From Reticulascus tulasneorum (taxonomy: Eukaryota; Ascomycota; Sordariomycetes; Glomerellales; Reticulascaceae): a stretch of 64,000 bases of DNA. The translations under genes were made by a program, and so were the position numbers. Under the pieces are notes generated by a model. The model ran no database searches and was not told the DNA's origin. It was given only the letters and a program-made list of their open reading frames with translations. Shown piece by piece: positions 44,898 to 56,758 of the stretch. Positions within the stretch are counted from its first letter, which is position 1. Each line of letters starts with the position of its first letter. Location of the stretch: positions 434,001-498,000 of the forward strand of contig LSAX01000002.1 of the NCBI GenBank assembly GCA_001557505.1, given 5' to 3'.

Positions 44898-47777
44898 GGA
44901 TGTTGCGTGCAAACGCAGAATGCAAGGTAGCAGAAGGTAAGACTGGAGACAAAAGATTTTTGAGGGTCTTTGACGAATCGCACCTGTATGATGTTAAACC
45001 TAGTTTCTCGAGATGGATAGTATGGGAAAGAATCTTTTCTCGAGATTTCGAGGTATTTCAATAGCAGGACGCTCAACGCAAGATAAGCTTGCTGGAGCGC
45101 CAAAAAGCCACATTGATCCTTCAGGAAGCCCGTAATACTTCCTTCAGGACCCTGGTAATCCTTCAAAAGTTGGCCGAGACGTATGGGGCGACTTAATGAT
45201 TGGACCGATCTAATCTCTATCTCCTTTTACGAATCTCCCTTTTCCTCTAAACTCACGTCATACGTTACATTATGAACGGTTGCGGGGCGTCCTTGATCTA
45301 ATTTATCAATGGTGTATACATACAGTGCAATCAGGTAAGTTCTCCTTCTACTCATTCCTAGCATGTATATTTCTTTGACCTGAAAACTAGTAGATAGTGA
45401 GGTACCGTTGAAGCTGTCTCGTTAAACAATAAGCCCATTTGGGAGAGACCGGTGATCCTCATATTTGGATACCTGCTTCTGCCCAGTAGGCTTTTAGAAT
45501 GCTTCATAGGCATGAGATCGAAAGTTGGGATTCTCCAGACTGGCGATATATGCTCCTTGGCCCGGAGTTTAATATAGGGATCCACGATAAGTTCGGTTAG
45601 AGCCCTTCTTTAAAGAGTTCCTTACAGCAGCACTAAGCGAACGAGAAGAGACTATCAAGCTCCAAGGACAAAAATCCGAGGTAGGATACACCCTCCGAGG
45701 GCCATAACATCCTAACTTGCGCAATGTCTGCCACTCCACAAACTTACTCACCTTTCCTTCCCCCCAGCTCCACCTCCTTTCATTCAATCATTAAAGATCC
45801 TCAAAACAATCATCGTTCCGCTCCACATTCATCAAGTTTCTTCGAGCTCTTTAACGACTCCAACCTTGTGGGAAGTCCATAAGGTGTTTCGCAGAGCCAA
45901 TCTTGAAGAACTAATAAGCATCATGTGTCGATCGAGTTTATTATCGTGTCGACTTGATCCGCCACCTGAGGTCTTAGTTAAGTGAAATGAAGAGCATGCA
46001 TAGGTCTCCCTTGGCGGCCGCTGCCGCTTGGTGCCACTGCAGCCAGCCAATGGCCTTCATGGTGATTGGAAGGATCTTCAATGATGCTGAATTCGGATTT
46101 AATGAGCATAACCTTGCATGGTCAAGTGAGGCAGGTCTCTGGGACAGGCAGACTATGGCGGCTGACTGATGACTATACGTTACATGCTCTCGTGTATTGA
46201 TAAGGATCCTAGGACCGTGTAAGGCGGTATTATGTTCCTACAACATGGTGAGTTTTGGGTTAGTGCGAGTGGCCGCTTTTGTGTCACAGTCGTTTAGCTG
46301 CCCAATGGGCTAAGCGTGGTACTTGATGAGTGCAGCATGAATACTGCTGATCACGCCGCATGTGTCGAGTCTTGCGCAAAGATGTCAAGTACTGATATGT
46401 GAGAATGAAGTAAGTTAATTGATGATGAGGCCTACACTACAAGGTGTTATGCCTAGCTACTCTATGCAGAGTTCTGCACGTCGTAAGCTTCTACCAATAG
46501 CAGTAATTGCCGATTACATTGGCCGCGCATAATGAGGCTTATCTAGGCCTTATTTTGCCACCACCATCTGTCTGCCTGGTAAAAGGTGTGAGGTGAGTGG
46601 ATGGTGCCTAGAGGTTCAGCTTGTCTAGCATGTTGCCTCGCGACTATGTCCCGCTGTCAGCCGCCCTGTCTCCCCTCCGCCAATCGTTTCCTGCCTTCTC
46701 TTTATGGGATGGGCAGGTGGTGTGAGTGATGAAACCATGTCGTGGGAGCAGTATATTACTTAATTAAGGGCCTGAGATAACCTGCATTTGCATTGCCATG
46801 ATTTTGTGGAAATTAAAGTTAATAATTTGAGAGCTCAAACTTTTAATCGTAATGGTCTTTAGAAGTAAGGGACTCTGGCCGTCGCCTTGATGTGCTAGAT
46901 CTACAATAGGTATTAGGGATCTAGTAAATCGTAGAGAGAGTATACGTGTCCTATAAGTAAAGTACCTCATTTAATTACTTCGTAATAGGAAGTTCTCGCC
47001 GAGTCCTTGATTCAGAATCGTAGCCTTAATTTGGTTCCTGGACCAGGACGTGACGTTGAAAAAGAGGGTTCTCCGGGTAAGTAGGCTCAGCCCGTGCTTT
47101 GGTTGCACAGCTTAAGGGGGCGGCACCACCTCAGCTCTCAGAGTGGAAATAGCTTTGGGTAGCTCGTATTTTCGGGCCTGCTTATTTTGGTGTTACATGC
47201 TATCTTCAGAAACCAATCAGTCTCATCCGAACTATAATTCACGGTAGGTATATTTCGTGTTAATAACTCACTGATATTGAGTGTCTGGCCGGGAGTAGTC
47301 GATCACAAAGGTGCAAATGCTCGACTTAGACTACGTGAATGTTGCAGAAACGGCCTCGACAAACCACTAGCTTGCTTGGGAGGACAGTCAGCCCTACAAC
47401 ACTGATTTGATTGGACCACCTGCCCAACATCAGGATAATACGACCGAGCAGTTAATACAGCGGATGCTTACACCGACTCTTGATAGATTGCGCGGCTGAC
47501 ATGCAACTCGACGGCAATGAAGGCAGACCTTCGCCCACACAGGGCTCGTAAACTAACATTGCTACGGCTTTGCCGAAGCATAAGGCATTGTTCAAAACCT
47601 TGCGCCCCGACCAAGGTGTGCGGGGCTTGAAAGACTAGTTGTGTATATAATCTAAGGTGTATGCCCACTAGATAAGTTGCTGAACCTCAAACAAGTAGAA
47701 TCCCATCGATCTATCTCAACGGCCTTCAACAAATCCACAGCGGAACTGTATATTCATAAGACGGAGCATCAAACAAT
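44898..47777. other. Gene-poor spacer, 2.9 kb
   Basis: The largest near-empty spacer apart from the one before the SH3-protein gene. Minus-strand frames at 44726-45166, 45358-45787 and 46764-46970 have no domain or start context. AT-rich around 46740-47000. No transposon ends, tRNA or long repeat found by eye. Confidence 0.4.
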
Positions 47778-48032
47778 ATGAAGATCAATCACCGCCTTAC
47801 AACCCTCCTTGGGGTCACGTTCATGGTCATCCCCACGACCTTAGGAGCGCGGTGTATCAAGCAGTGCAACGACGGCTACGATGATTGCTTGCAATATATA
47901 TCGGAATGCAGTCCAACTTCCTGCCACACCGCCTGGAAAAACTGCGATGCTCAGGTGGATAAACAGAAATGCCACGACTGCAAGAATAACCGTCGATGCT
48001 ATTGTGAAGTGGAAGTGATATTCCCCTGGTAG
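47778..48032 (+). CDS. Small secreted protein, 84 aa, ten cysteines
   Basis: Single exon from the ATG at 47778. Signal peptide at 1-24 (MKINHRLTTLLGVTFMVIP is its core). The mature 60 residues hold ten cysteines with spacing C-x3-C-x6-C-x6-C-x4-C-x6-C-x8-C-x2-C-x5-C-x-C, enough for five disulfides. Short pieces: RCIKQCNDGYDDC, CHTAWKNC, CHDCKNNRRCYC. A TATA-like TATAT and a CAA-rich leader precede the start. The density of cysteines and the small size are those of secreted effectors, hydrophobin-unrelated antimicrobial proteins or knottins, but I recognise no named family; the hydrophobin CC doublets are absent. Isolated between two gene-poor spacers. Confidence 0.75.
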   Translation: MKINHRLTTLLGVTFMVIPTTLGARCIKQCNDGYDDCLQYISECSPTSCHTAWKNCDAQVDKQKCHDCKNNRRCYCEVEVIFPW

Positions 48033-48797
48033 GCATGCCCGAGCTCTTTTGAAAACTTTCCATAGGTTCCCCTTTTTCCCCTGGCAAAATCACTAATGTT
48101 GTTGCCATGTTCTAGCCAGCCAAATCTTTGTTAAGGGCAGATAGCGCTCTACGACGACTCAACGCAGCGTGTCTCGACTTAGAGAGATCTAGCAACTTCA
48201 CATGGTTAACGTAGAAAACATGGCGTTAAAGCGAGCCAAAGGGATAGGAAAATCGATAAGGAATTTCGAGGTATCATAGGTAGAGCGGTTCCTTCGACTT
48301 AGTCCTGTCCTTCAACATAGAGATTTTGAGTTCTGTAACATTACTCTATATATCTACACTATTGGCACCCTATTATCTAAATGCTGGTCCATGATTTGAT
48401 TATTTTACGGTCTGCAGTGTGATTACTCGTATGTTGTACGGAATTGCGCACTCCAAGAAGCATTTGGGTAACAAAATTGCATCTCAGATTCCAGAGTACC
48501 TGGGAAAGAGAACCCACCAAGGTGAGTTTCGGTGAAGAAATGTGGGGCATTTTTGGCCGACCAGTGACGACACATGGATTTTTTTGTCCGAAAAAAAAAA
48601 AAAAAAAAAAAAAAAAAAGAAAGTAGAGATTGACCGTCGCTAAGTTAGCTGGAGAGAGAAACCCACCACATTCGACTTTGTGAAGCTCAACTATCTATCT
48701 GTCTCTGTTGCGACCACGCCTCAAATTTTCCAACGGCCTGGTTCAGACGCAGATAGAAACATTGCATTCTGCAAAGGTCTTATCTTAAAACTGCGAA
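48033..48797. other. Intergenic, naf1 upstream region
   Basis: No gene seen. Contains a 28-nt A tract (48591-48618) and a C/T-rich leader before the naf1 ATG. Confidence 0.45.
48591..48618. repeat. Homopolymer A tract, 28 nt
   Basis: Twenty-eight A in a row, 180 nt upstream of the naf1 start. Poly(dA:dT) tracts exclude nucleosomes and are frequent in fungal promoters. The exact length is prone to sequencing error. Confidence 0.7.
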
Positions 48798-50528
48798 ATG
48801 TCTGGCTTTCAAATACCAGGGCTAGGCTTCGCCAAACCAAATGAGACTCTTCCCCCCCTCCCAGCCGACATCTTAGCAGCTGCCTCCAGTTTGGACGGCA
48901 CAGATCTCGGCCATGAGCTTCCTGCAGAGCCGTCGACCGCAGATACCAGCGACAACCTTGCCAACGGTTCATCAATGGGCAATCCACCCGTCGGAACAGC
49001 CCAAAGCCCCGAACCCATGAACGTCGACGAACCCGAGGATCCTCAGTCGATCACTCACGCATTGGAAGCAGCGATTGGTGGTTTAGAGGGCACAGCGGGA
49101 GAGCACGATGGCACAACAGAGGACGCGACTAGAGAAGGGGGACAACCGGAATGGGAAGCCGACTCATCGCCCTATGAATCGTCGTCAGAATCGAGCAGCT
49201 CTGACTCGTCGTCCGACGAGGAATCCGAAAAAGAAGGCTACAAGCTACTGGGCATTGAGGAGACTGCACGGTTACTACTAGAGATGGAAGGGGGCTCTGA
49301 TGACGAGAACGAGGGCAAATCTGGGAAAGCAGGCGCATCGAGCCAATTACGGACAAAGAACGAAGTCCCTGACGAAATCATCCCGAAACCAGACGTCACC
49401 ATAACGCCAGATATGAAGGTTGAAGAGCTGGGCGTTGTGGAACATATCGTGGAGAACATCATGGTGATCAAAGCCTTCACGCCGGGAGAGTACCAGGTCT
49501 TGGACGCCGGCTCCGTACTATGCACAACCGATCGAGTGGTGGTGGGGGCAATTGCAGAGACCATAGGGAAAGTGCAACAGCCGATGTATACCGTCATGTT
49601 CTCAACCGCAGAAGACATCAAGGAACTCGGCTTGTCAGTAGGAAGCAAAGTCTGTTATCCTGTTGCTCATGCGTCCTACGTCTTCACACAACCGTTGAAG
49701 AACCTGAAGGGATCTGACGCAAGCAACTTGCACGACGAAGAGATTGCCGAGGACGAAATGGAGTTCTCGGATGACGAGAAGGAGGCAGATTACAAGCGCC
49801 AGATCAAGCAAAAGCGGAAACAGAACAAGTTCAAGGACGGCAGCTCACGCGGAGGAAGAGAATCACACCCGCTTCGGAACGAAGTAAATTCAGGACCTGC
49901 AGATGGGGCGTTGAACTACGATGACGATGATGATGGACCTTACAAGCCTCTGGCACGCCCTCCAGGGTTCGGTCAAGCACCATCATCACAACAAGGGGTG
50001 GAAGAAGAGCCATTACCTGGTCTTCGATCTAACGCACCGAGAGGGCGAAGAGGAGACTTCCGTGGTAGGGGAGACAGAGGACGAGGGAACAGGGGACGGG
50101 CAGGAGGCAGAGGAGGAGGACGAGGAGGATTCGGGCATCCCAGCGATTCCAGAGGCGGGTTTTCATTACCACCACAGAATCGGGGCCCCAACCAGCAGCA
50201 GGCTCCTAGCATGTCACCGCAGCAGAATCAATGGAGCGGGAACGGGTATCAGCCAGGACCTTCCTACGGTCAGCAACCCGTGCCTCAACCTCCAAGCTTC
50301 AACTTCCAGTACCCTGGGCCGCCAGCGCAGCACGGGCAAGCAAACTATTCAGCGACACCGCCTCCGCCACCGCCGCCAAACTGGCAGGCACAGGCTGGTC
50401 CGAACGGACAGAACGCGCCAGGCGCGTATCTCAATCCCGCGTTCTTTGCAGCCTTGCTCGGACAGATGCAGGGCCAGAACGGCCAACCGTGGCAGCAAGG
50501 AGCGGCGCCGCCGCCCCCTCCACAGTGA
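48798..50528 (+). CDS. naf1: H/ACA snoRNP assembly factor Naf1
   Basis: Single exon, 576 aa, ATG at 48798 (MSGFQIPGLGF). An acidic, Ser-rich N-terminal part includes DSSPYESSSESSSSDSSSDE. The Gar1-like Naf1 core lies at about 190-345: PDEIIPKPDVTITPDMKVEE, LGVVEHIVENIMVIKAF, VLDAGSVLCTTDRVVVGAI, PMYTVMFSTAEDI, GSKVCYPV and a basic KRQIKQKRKQNKF end. An RGG-rich box runs at about 414-455 (GRRGDFRGRGDRGRGNRGRA), and a Pro/Gln/Gly-rich tail has PPPPPPP runs. Naf1 binds dyskerin (Cbf5) and the RNA polymerase II CTD and is later replaced by Gar1 in H/ACA particles. A nuclear housekeeping gene, followed by a long spacer. Confidence 0.95.
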   Translation: MSGFQIPGLGFAKPNETLPPLPADILAAASSLDGTDLGHELPAEPSTADTSDNLANGSSMGNPPVGTAQSPEPMNVDEPEDPQSITHALEAAIGGLEGTAGEHDGTTEDATREGGQPEWEADSSPYESSSESSSSDSSSDEESEKEGYKLLGIEETARLLLEMEGGSDDENEGKSGKAGASSQLRTKNEVPDEIIPKPDVTITPDMKVEELGVVEHIVENIMVIKAFTPGEYQVLDAGSVLCTTDRVVVGAIAETIGKVQQPMYTVMFSTAEDIKELGLSVGSKVCYPVAHASYVFTQPLKNLKGSDASNLHDEEIAEDEMEFSDDEKEADYKRQIKQKRKQNKFKDGSSRGGRESHPLRNEVNSGPADGALNYDDDDDGPYKPLARPPGFGQAPSSQQGVEEEPLPGLRSNAPRGRRGDFRGRGDRGRGNRGRAGGRGGGRGGFGHPSDSRGGFSLPPQNRGPNQQQAPSMSPQQNQWSGNGYQPGPSYGQQPVPQPPSFNFQYPGPPAQHGQANYSATPPPPPPPNWQAQAGPNGQNAPGAYLNPAFFAALLGQMQGQNGQPWQQGAAPPPPPQ

Positions 50529-53456
50529 CGAGGAAAGTTTATGCCGTGTTTGGACGGCGAAGAAAATCTTGCTGCAAACCCTGGAACCTTGGAAGGATTG
50601 CCTGGCTTGGCTGTGTACATATAGGAAAATCATCAAAGGCTTTTGTATGGCGCGACAGAGTTAAATGACCCAGGGGCTTGGGATACCGAGAGGCTTACAT
50701 CAACACGGAACACAGCTGTACTGTATGGACTGCACCAGCACTCTAGTTTAGTAGTACATTCGGGCTGCGGATTTCTAGATATTTGTCCAGCTGAAGATCT
50801 ACGAAGACGGAGTTCATCCATATTCAAGTTTATTGGGGTCATTTAGTCCAGTGTGAACGTAGAGTTTGTTCTTTGCGGCACTTCCATGGTCCAATCGGAA
50901 CGTGCTGAGTTGGAAGCTAAACCTGAACAAATCACGGGTGTTGAATTATGTATACCTAGCAAACGGCTCACGTCTTGTCGGGATTGGAAGGGAAATCAAG
51001 ATGAGGCGCGTAGATCTGCTACGCTGTTTTCTCCACCCCAAGCCGTCTTTCGTCATAGGTGATTCCGAGTCGCGTGTCTTGATGCTTAGCTCGCGGGAGA
51101 GGGATTAACGCGATGGTCCGGTAAACATCATAGCACAGACATTAAGGACCAACAATACTTCGTAGCTTGGGAGATTTGAAAAAGACGAGATGCAGGGACG
51201 GGGGTGTGCGAAGTTATTAAGGGCGCAAGATGAGGGTCAAGAAAGAGGTCATCTCGGAAGGTGAGGATGTGGCGTTGAATGGGGAGAAGATCATCATCTG
51301 CACGGACGGGCGGTCGGCGTTTCAGAGTTTACCAGGGACAAGCAGCTCACTGACCCCGGTCACTTTTGTATTTTGGGTGGGATGACCAAGTTGCGGGCAT
51401 CCGCTCCCCACTCAAGCTGTGCCGAAGAGGGGGAAACGAAACCAAACGGCGTCTTTGTGCTCCTGGCATTGGCCGCTTGTTTGGCCACAAGGCCAGAAGG
51501 TGGTGTGCATTGGCCACAAGGCACTGACTTTTATTAGCATGTACTGTAGAGTCCAAACGCCGGCGCACACGCCATCTGAAGTTTATCTCTTGAACAATAA
51601 CTTAGAGGCCTGAGTCGTACTTCGACGAGTCTTCAAACGATGGGGGGGGGCTTAGCAAGGCGTTTGCTACACTATAATTATACGCTCCAACCGGGGTGCA
51701 ATCAATCACGATAGCGGTGTAAGTTAATTAGTAATAGGCGGAGAGGCACAGCATGGCCTTGCTCCATGCAACATCACGAAGTCGGGCTGCTGGCGGACGT
51801 TCTATTTACGATTGCCGAGCCTGTCTCAGCCGGCCAAGGAGGAAGACGTACGGAGCATTCGTAGACGCCTACGGACCTGTTGGGCCTCTCTTTAATCAGG
51901 TCTTCTGGAAGGATTCAGTGAACGGTCAATCAAAGAAAAGGGGAAAGGCACCTCCAACTGGCACGTGCAGCTTCCGACGAGTGGATGAGAAGACACGAAG
52001 ACCAGGTCGTGCGTGCAGGGGAGAGGGTCTGTGGAGAAGTTCAAGAAGAGAAGAGATGGAAGTCCGGGTTCAACTTGCCAAGGGGGGGGGGGGGGGGGGG
52101 CCACTAAAAGGGTGGTGGATCATTTTGGTGTGGGTCCCGGACCGCTTCCCAAATTTATACCTGTGCTCCTGTAGCCTTGATTGGCCGATTCCGCGGGTCC
52201 CTGTACAAACAATTTCGCTTGCTGGTAGAGATCCGCACATCTCATCAGCATGCGCCAATCAGAGCTTGTTTGTTCCTGGATTGTGGCGCCGAGAAAAAGG
52301 GTGCGGGTACCTGGAAGTAGCGCAGTTGGTTGCCCTCCTGGATGTGAAATGTGATCCTCTGAGAGAGCCATAGGGGAGAGAAGAGAGGACAGAAGAGAAG
52401 GGAAGGTGCCGTTGTGATTGTGTGATCTCGAGATGGGGAGGGGGACAGATCGAAGTTGTACAGGAGAGATGGAAGGTACAGTACAGTACCTTATCTTGCC
52501 TTAGGTACCTACGCTGCTGGAATATCAGAGAGGCGCGGAGGGAGAGATCGCAGGAATTGTGCTAGCATTCATGGACTGCCATCCTCGTATACGAGTAAAA
52601 GGGAATTGTGCAACGAGAGGCGGGCTGTGTTTGTTGGTGTCACGTACTTCGTAGTGAATCCATCCTTGGGGGGGGTGGGGACCGACGAGCGAGAGAGATC
52701 TTCCCTGGGAAATCATCTCTCGCCTAATGATCCCCGTCAACTGTTCACGGTCGTCACATTTAGCACTGCAACCCTCAGGCCAGGCCATACCAAGATCACA
52801 TCACGTCCGCCTCTCTCTTCCATCACCCACTCCTCCTCTCTCTCACTCACACCTTCTTTTCTTCCTCTTCTCTTCCTCCTCACCACCCCCCTCCTCCTCC
52901 GTGGCATCCCACCCCAAATCCTCGAACTGCAACCACACGGTCGCTTCTTCTGCAACCTGCAGTGTGCGCAGCTTCATCCCTTCTTTTCCCTCCCTCTCTC
53001 CTCCCTCCGTGTTCGTTGACTTCGTCAATGTGGTGAGCTGGTTCGTCCGAGGAATTTATTTCCCTCCCCCAACTCTCCTCTCTCAACTTCTCACGTTACT
53101 CTCGTTTTTGGCCCAGCGCCGAATTGCATTCTTTCCAAACATAACAAATCGCGTCGAGGCATCTTCCTCGTCCACTTTGAGCAATCCGTGCTCCTGGCCT
53201 TTACAGCCCGTACATTCTTTCCTCAACTTTCGATCCGATATCCACATTCCAGTCAACCAGCCACTGCTGAGCGCGAACCTACCGCCCTGCGCATCGTTCG
53301 TCTCACAGGTACCAGTGCTGATACACATACTTCTCTATACCCAACCGCTATTCGATAACGAATATTCAATCATCTTCATTTCGTGACCGACCGACTGACT
53401 GCTGGCTGGCCCTGGTTCGACTTTCCTGACATCACAGTTCGACTTCGGCCGTCAAC
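50529..53456. other. Long spacer with homopolymer and C/T-rich tracts
   Basis: Includes the naf1 3' flank, a G19 tract (52082-52100) and a pyrimidine-rich region from about 52750 to 53450 that is probably the long 5' UTR/promoter of the SH3-protein gene. Open frames at 51753-52373, 52456-53019 and 52727-53386 follow this composition bias and are not called. Confidence 0.45.
52082..52100. repeat. Homopolymer G tract, 19 nt
   Basis: Nineteen G in a row in a non-coding spacer, about 1.36 kb upstream of the SH3-protein start. It could form a quadruplex-like structure; its length is likely variable. Confidence 0.7.
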
Positions 53457-55468
53457 ATGCCTCGCTATCACAACCACGGACATCTCCGTCGTGCACCCGA
53501 CATTTGGGAGGATATTGAGGATGCATGGAAGGACCTGAACCCCTTCAACACCAAGGCGCAGGAAGACGACGGAGGTAATAATGGCGGTCGGGATCGCGAT
53601 CGTGGTCGCGAAACCACCAAAACCAAATCCAAGACCACCTCCAAGGCTAATACTCGACAAGGCGCAACCACCATTGTCAAAACCATCTACCAGACCCAGA
53701 CGCCTACGTTCGAAGGTTCCGTTGGCGGATATTCCACCGAAATCGTGAAGGAGGAGAAATCGACTTCAACCCGTGCGCCAAGGACAACCGAGGGAAAGGG
53801 AACGCCACTTGCCGGCCAAACCTCGAGCACACTGCCTGCGTCCATCGAACATCCCCTGAGCGAAAGCATTCCGACCACCCTCGCCGAGGCCACCGACACC
53901 CCCTCGCTCCCGGCGGTCCCAACACCGAACAAGGCGACTGCGGACGGAATTACCACCGGCCCTGCGCCGTCTTCAACCATTCTAGGCAGCACGGAAAAGC
54001 AGTCGACCAGCTCCGAGCCGAGTGGTGCGGCAAAGGCCGGCATTGCCATTGGTGTTTTGGCAGGTGTTTTGATCATTTTCCTGCTTGCCTTCTTCGCTTT
54101 CAGCCGCCGCAGGAAGCAGGTTGAGCGTCAGCGACTCGCTGACGAAGACGAAAAGCTCAATGGTCCCTTCGGTGCCGCCGCCGCCATCCCGTCTACGCCC
54201 AGCAACCCCAATGCGCCGCGCATCAGCCTTCGACCTGTTACGCAATTCTTGCCCAATTGGAATCTCGACAAACGAACCAGCCGAGGCGCCAACATTGCTC
54301 TCGCTCCTCCTGGTGCTGCCGGTGCCCTTAGCCCTAACCGCGGTCAAGGGCATAGCGCCTGGGAGCGGCCATCGACGAGCCAGAGCATGAATCCTGCCAA
54401 CCCGTTCGGCAACCAAGCAGAGCGACTTCCCACCCCCATTGCAGAGGAATCCAGCGGCTTCCGCCCATACGAACCCGTCAGCCCAGTCAGTCCTATCGAC
54501 AAGCCTCTTCCCGAAATTGGCATGAACCGAGATCCCTTCACGGCGAATGGTCCCTCCGTTGCCTATGGCGCGGCAGTTGCAGGTGCTGGCGTAGCTGGGG
54601 CTGGGACTCTCACCCGCAAGGCTTCTATTCGCAAGGATGCCCCGAAAGCTCTCGATCTTACTCTGCCTCCTCCGTTGTCGGTCATCCCGGCCAGCCCTGC
54701 TGGCACGGAGTTCAGCGTCAGCTATGTCTCACCAGGTCAAACCCCGGAGCCGTCCACCAGCGCAGCTGCTATTGCAGCGGCTGGTGGCCCGGCCGCTTCA
54801 ACCGTTCACCGTGTGCAACTCGACTTTAAGCCAACCCTCGAGGACGAGATGGGACTGCGAGCTGGCCAACTTGTTCGTCTTCTCCACGAGTACGACGATG
54901 GTTGGGTAAGTTTTCTTCTGTTTGCTGAAACTGATCAACGACTAATCTAATTGCACAGGCTCTATGCATCCGTCTTGACCGATCTCAACAGGGAGTCGTT
55001 CCCCGAACATGCCTGTCGACCCGGCCTGTCAAACCGAGACCTCAAAATGGAGGTCCCCGTGGTCCACCTGTCAACCCTAGTGCTGGTCCTCGGGGTCCCA
55101 ACTACCCCTCCGATCAACGTCCAATGACTCCTCAGGGTGGCCCTCCATACCCCCTCTCAGAGCCTCATATCAGACCTCTGGCTGCCCCTATGAGACCAGC
55201 TTCTCCAGCAGGCCGCCCAATGAGTCCCGCTGGGGGTCGACCAATGAGCCCTGGCCCACGATCCCAATCTCCTGGGCCGCGATATCAAGGCCCGCCGAGT
55301 CAACGGGCACAAAGCCCCAGTGGAATGGGCGGAAAGCCGAGTCCTCCCGGACCGAGCAGAATTCCCCAGCCCAGCCGAATGAACCCGTCAGGGTCCCCGC
55401 CTCAATACCGCCCAGGACCCCCAACCGGTCCTGTTGGCCGAAAGCCAGTCCCCGGTCAGGCATACTAG
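53457..55468 (+). CDS. Single-pass membrane protein with cytosolic SH3 domain (Fus1-like)
   Basis: Two exons: 53457..54905, 54959..55468, 652 aa. The ATG at 53457 gives MPRYHNHGHLRRAPDIWEDIE with no classical signal peptide. A Ser/Thr/Pro-rich segment (about 70-190), likely O-glycosylated outside, precedes a transmembrane helix at about 195-220 (GIAIGVLAGVLIIFLLAFFAF) with a stop-transfer SRRRKQ. The cytosolic part is Pro/Ala-rich. An SH3 domain at about 450-507 is split by the intron: VHRVQLDFKPTLEDEMGL, LVRLLHEYDDGWALCIRL, QGVVPRTCL. The tail (510-652) is Pro/Gly/Ser-rich with repeated RPMSP-like motifs, possible SH3 or WW ligands. Yeast Fus1 acts at the cell-fusion site; many filamentous fungi carry this TM-SH3 form with poorly known roles in polarity or fusion. 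Confidence 0.9.
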
Positions 55469-56758
55469 AGTTGTCCTGATTTGCGGTGTACATAGTCTTG
55501 CGGTCAAACTTGATGATCTTTTTCATTTGGCAATAGACGGGGTTCTTTTTGCTTTCTGGACACTGGGATCGGCGGCGTTTTGAGATCTAAACAAAACAAC
55601 CTTTGGTGGTTTCCCTGTTCTGGACTCTTATGATGGATCCATGATAGCCGGGGAAGAATGCTTTTTTATACCCTTCTCGTCACTCACTCACCGCCCAACT
55701 TTTTCTACTCATTTTTGTTCTGCATCTGGCTCATGTCGATATTTCTCAATACTCTACCGTGGCCAGCGTACGAACACCGACTTGCGGATTTCTTTTCACT
55801 CGTTCAAAAAAGATCTTGTTACCTTCGATTCAAAAAGACCGGGCGAAATACATATCAGTGGATCACAATCCTGCGCCGGGATCTCGAAGCCTTTATTGCT
55901 TAATGTGTACTTATTTATTGTCTTTTGTCTTTTTCGCCGGCTCTGGTGGCCGGATTCTGGTGTGTGAGGGGGATGGGTGGAGGGCTTCATGGACTGGCTG
56001 CTTTGCAGACTTGATAGAAGACGAGAGACAGGGTGACGGTGGTGCTGCAGCAGCAAATGAAGGGAAGTTGGATGGGCTTACTGCTCATGGAAGCTGTGTA
56101 GACAATCGAGAATCTTCAACATGTTCGTTCTGGAAGTGAATTCGGCGTCATCAAGTCTACTCTCGTTTATTCTCGTATCTCGTTGGCCCACGTACGACAG
56201 CATGGAGCGGCCGCCGTGCATACGAACCACATTCATGTCAGGTTCCGAGCTGGCGGTTGCCATATCTACCGATGAGTAGCGCCCAGAAGCAAGCCGCGGC
56301 AACGGCTCTCCCGGCGGATTGCATTCGATCAGATCTAGTGCTGACGGATATCGTTGTTGCAACCAACCATTCCTGGGCTCATTCATATGGGTGCAATAGG
56401 CGTAACCAGTCCCCCCTTGGTCAGCAAAGCAGATTATTATGTGTACTACTAGAGGATGATGCTTCCCAACGATACGAACCACCCAATGGTTCAGGTCACA
56501 CAAGGGACGCCCGAGTTTTCTGAGTAAGGTAGGAACCAAAACTGCAAAGTGCTAAATACGAGACGTTTCTTTATTGTTACATATATAACGGTGGATCCCC
56601 ATGCGTAGATGGGCAGCGAAATTAGCTTTGTACAACAAGGCCAGAATACAAAAGCCTTTAATCCGCTGTCGCCCTGTCACATCTCGTAGACACTGGCCAG
56701 GCTGCAACCAGGTGGTGCTGCTTCTTGCCTTGTTCCATGCTGTAACGCCGTTGGAAGG
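55469..56758. other. Intergenic, 1.3 kb
   Basis: Holds the long 3' flank of the SH3-protein gene and the upstream region of the FAD oxidase. A minus frame at 56078-56539 opens with TTG, not ATG, and shows no domain. Nothing else seen. Confidence 0.4.

Noticed and set aside
51753..53386. ORFs of 187-219 codons before the SH3-protein gene
   Set aside because: They follow G-run and C/T-rich composition; translations are low-complexity Ser/Pro/Leu or Arg/Gly with no domain.
56078..56539. 153-codon minus-strand frame
   Set aside because: Opens with TTG instead of ATG, no domain, and lies in the spacer between two plus-strand genes.
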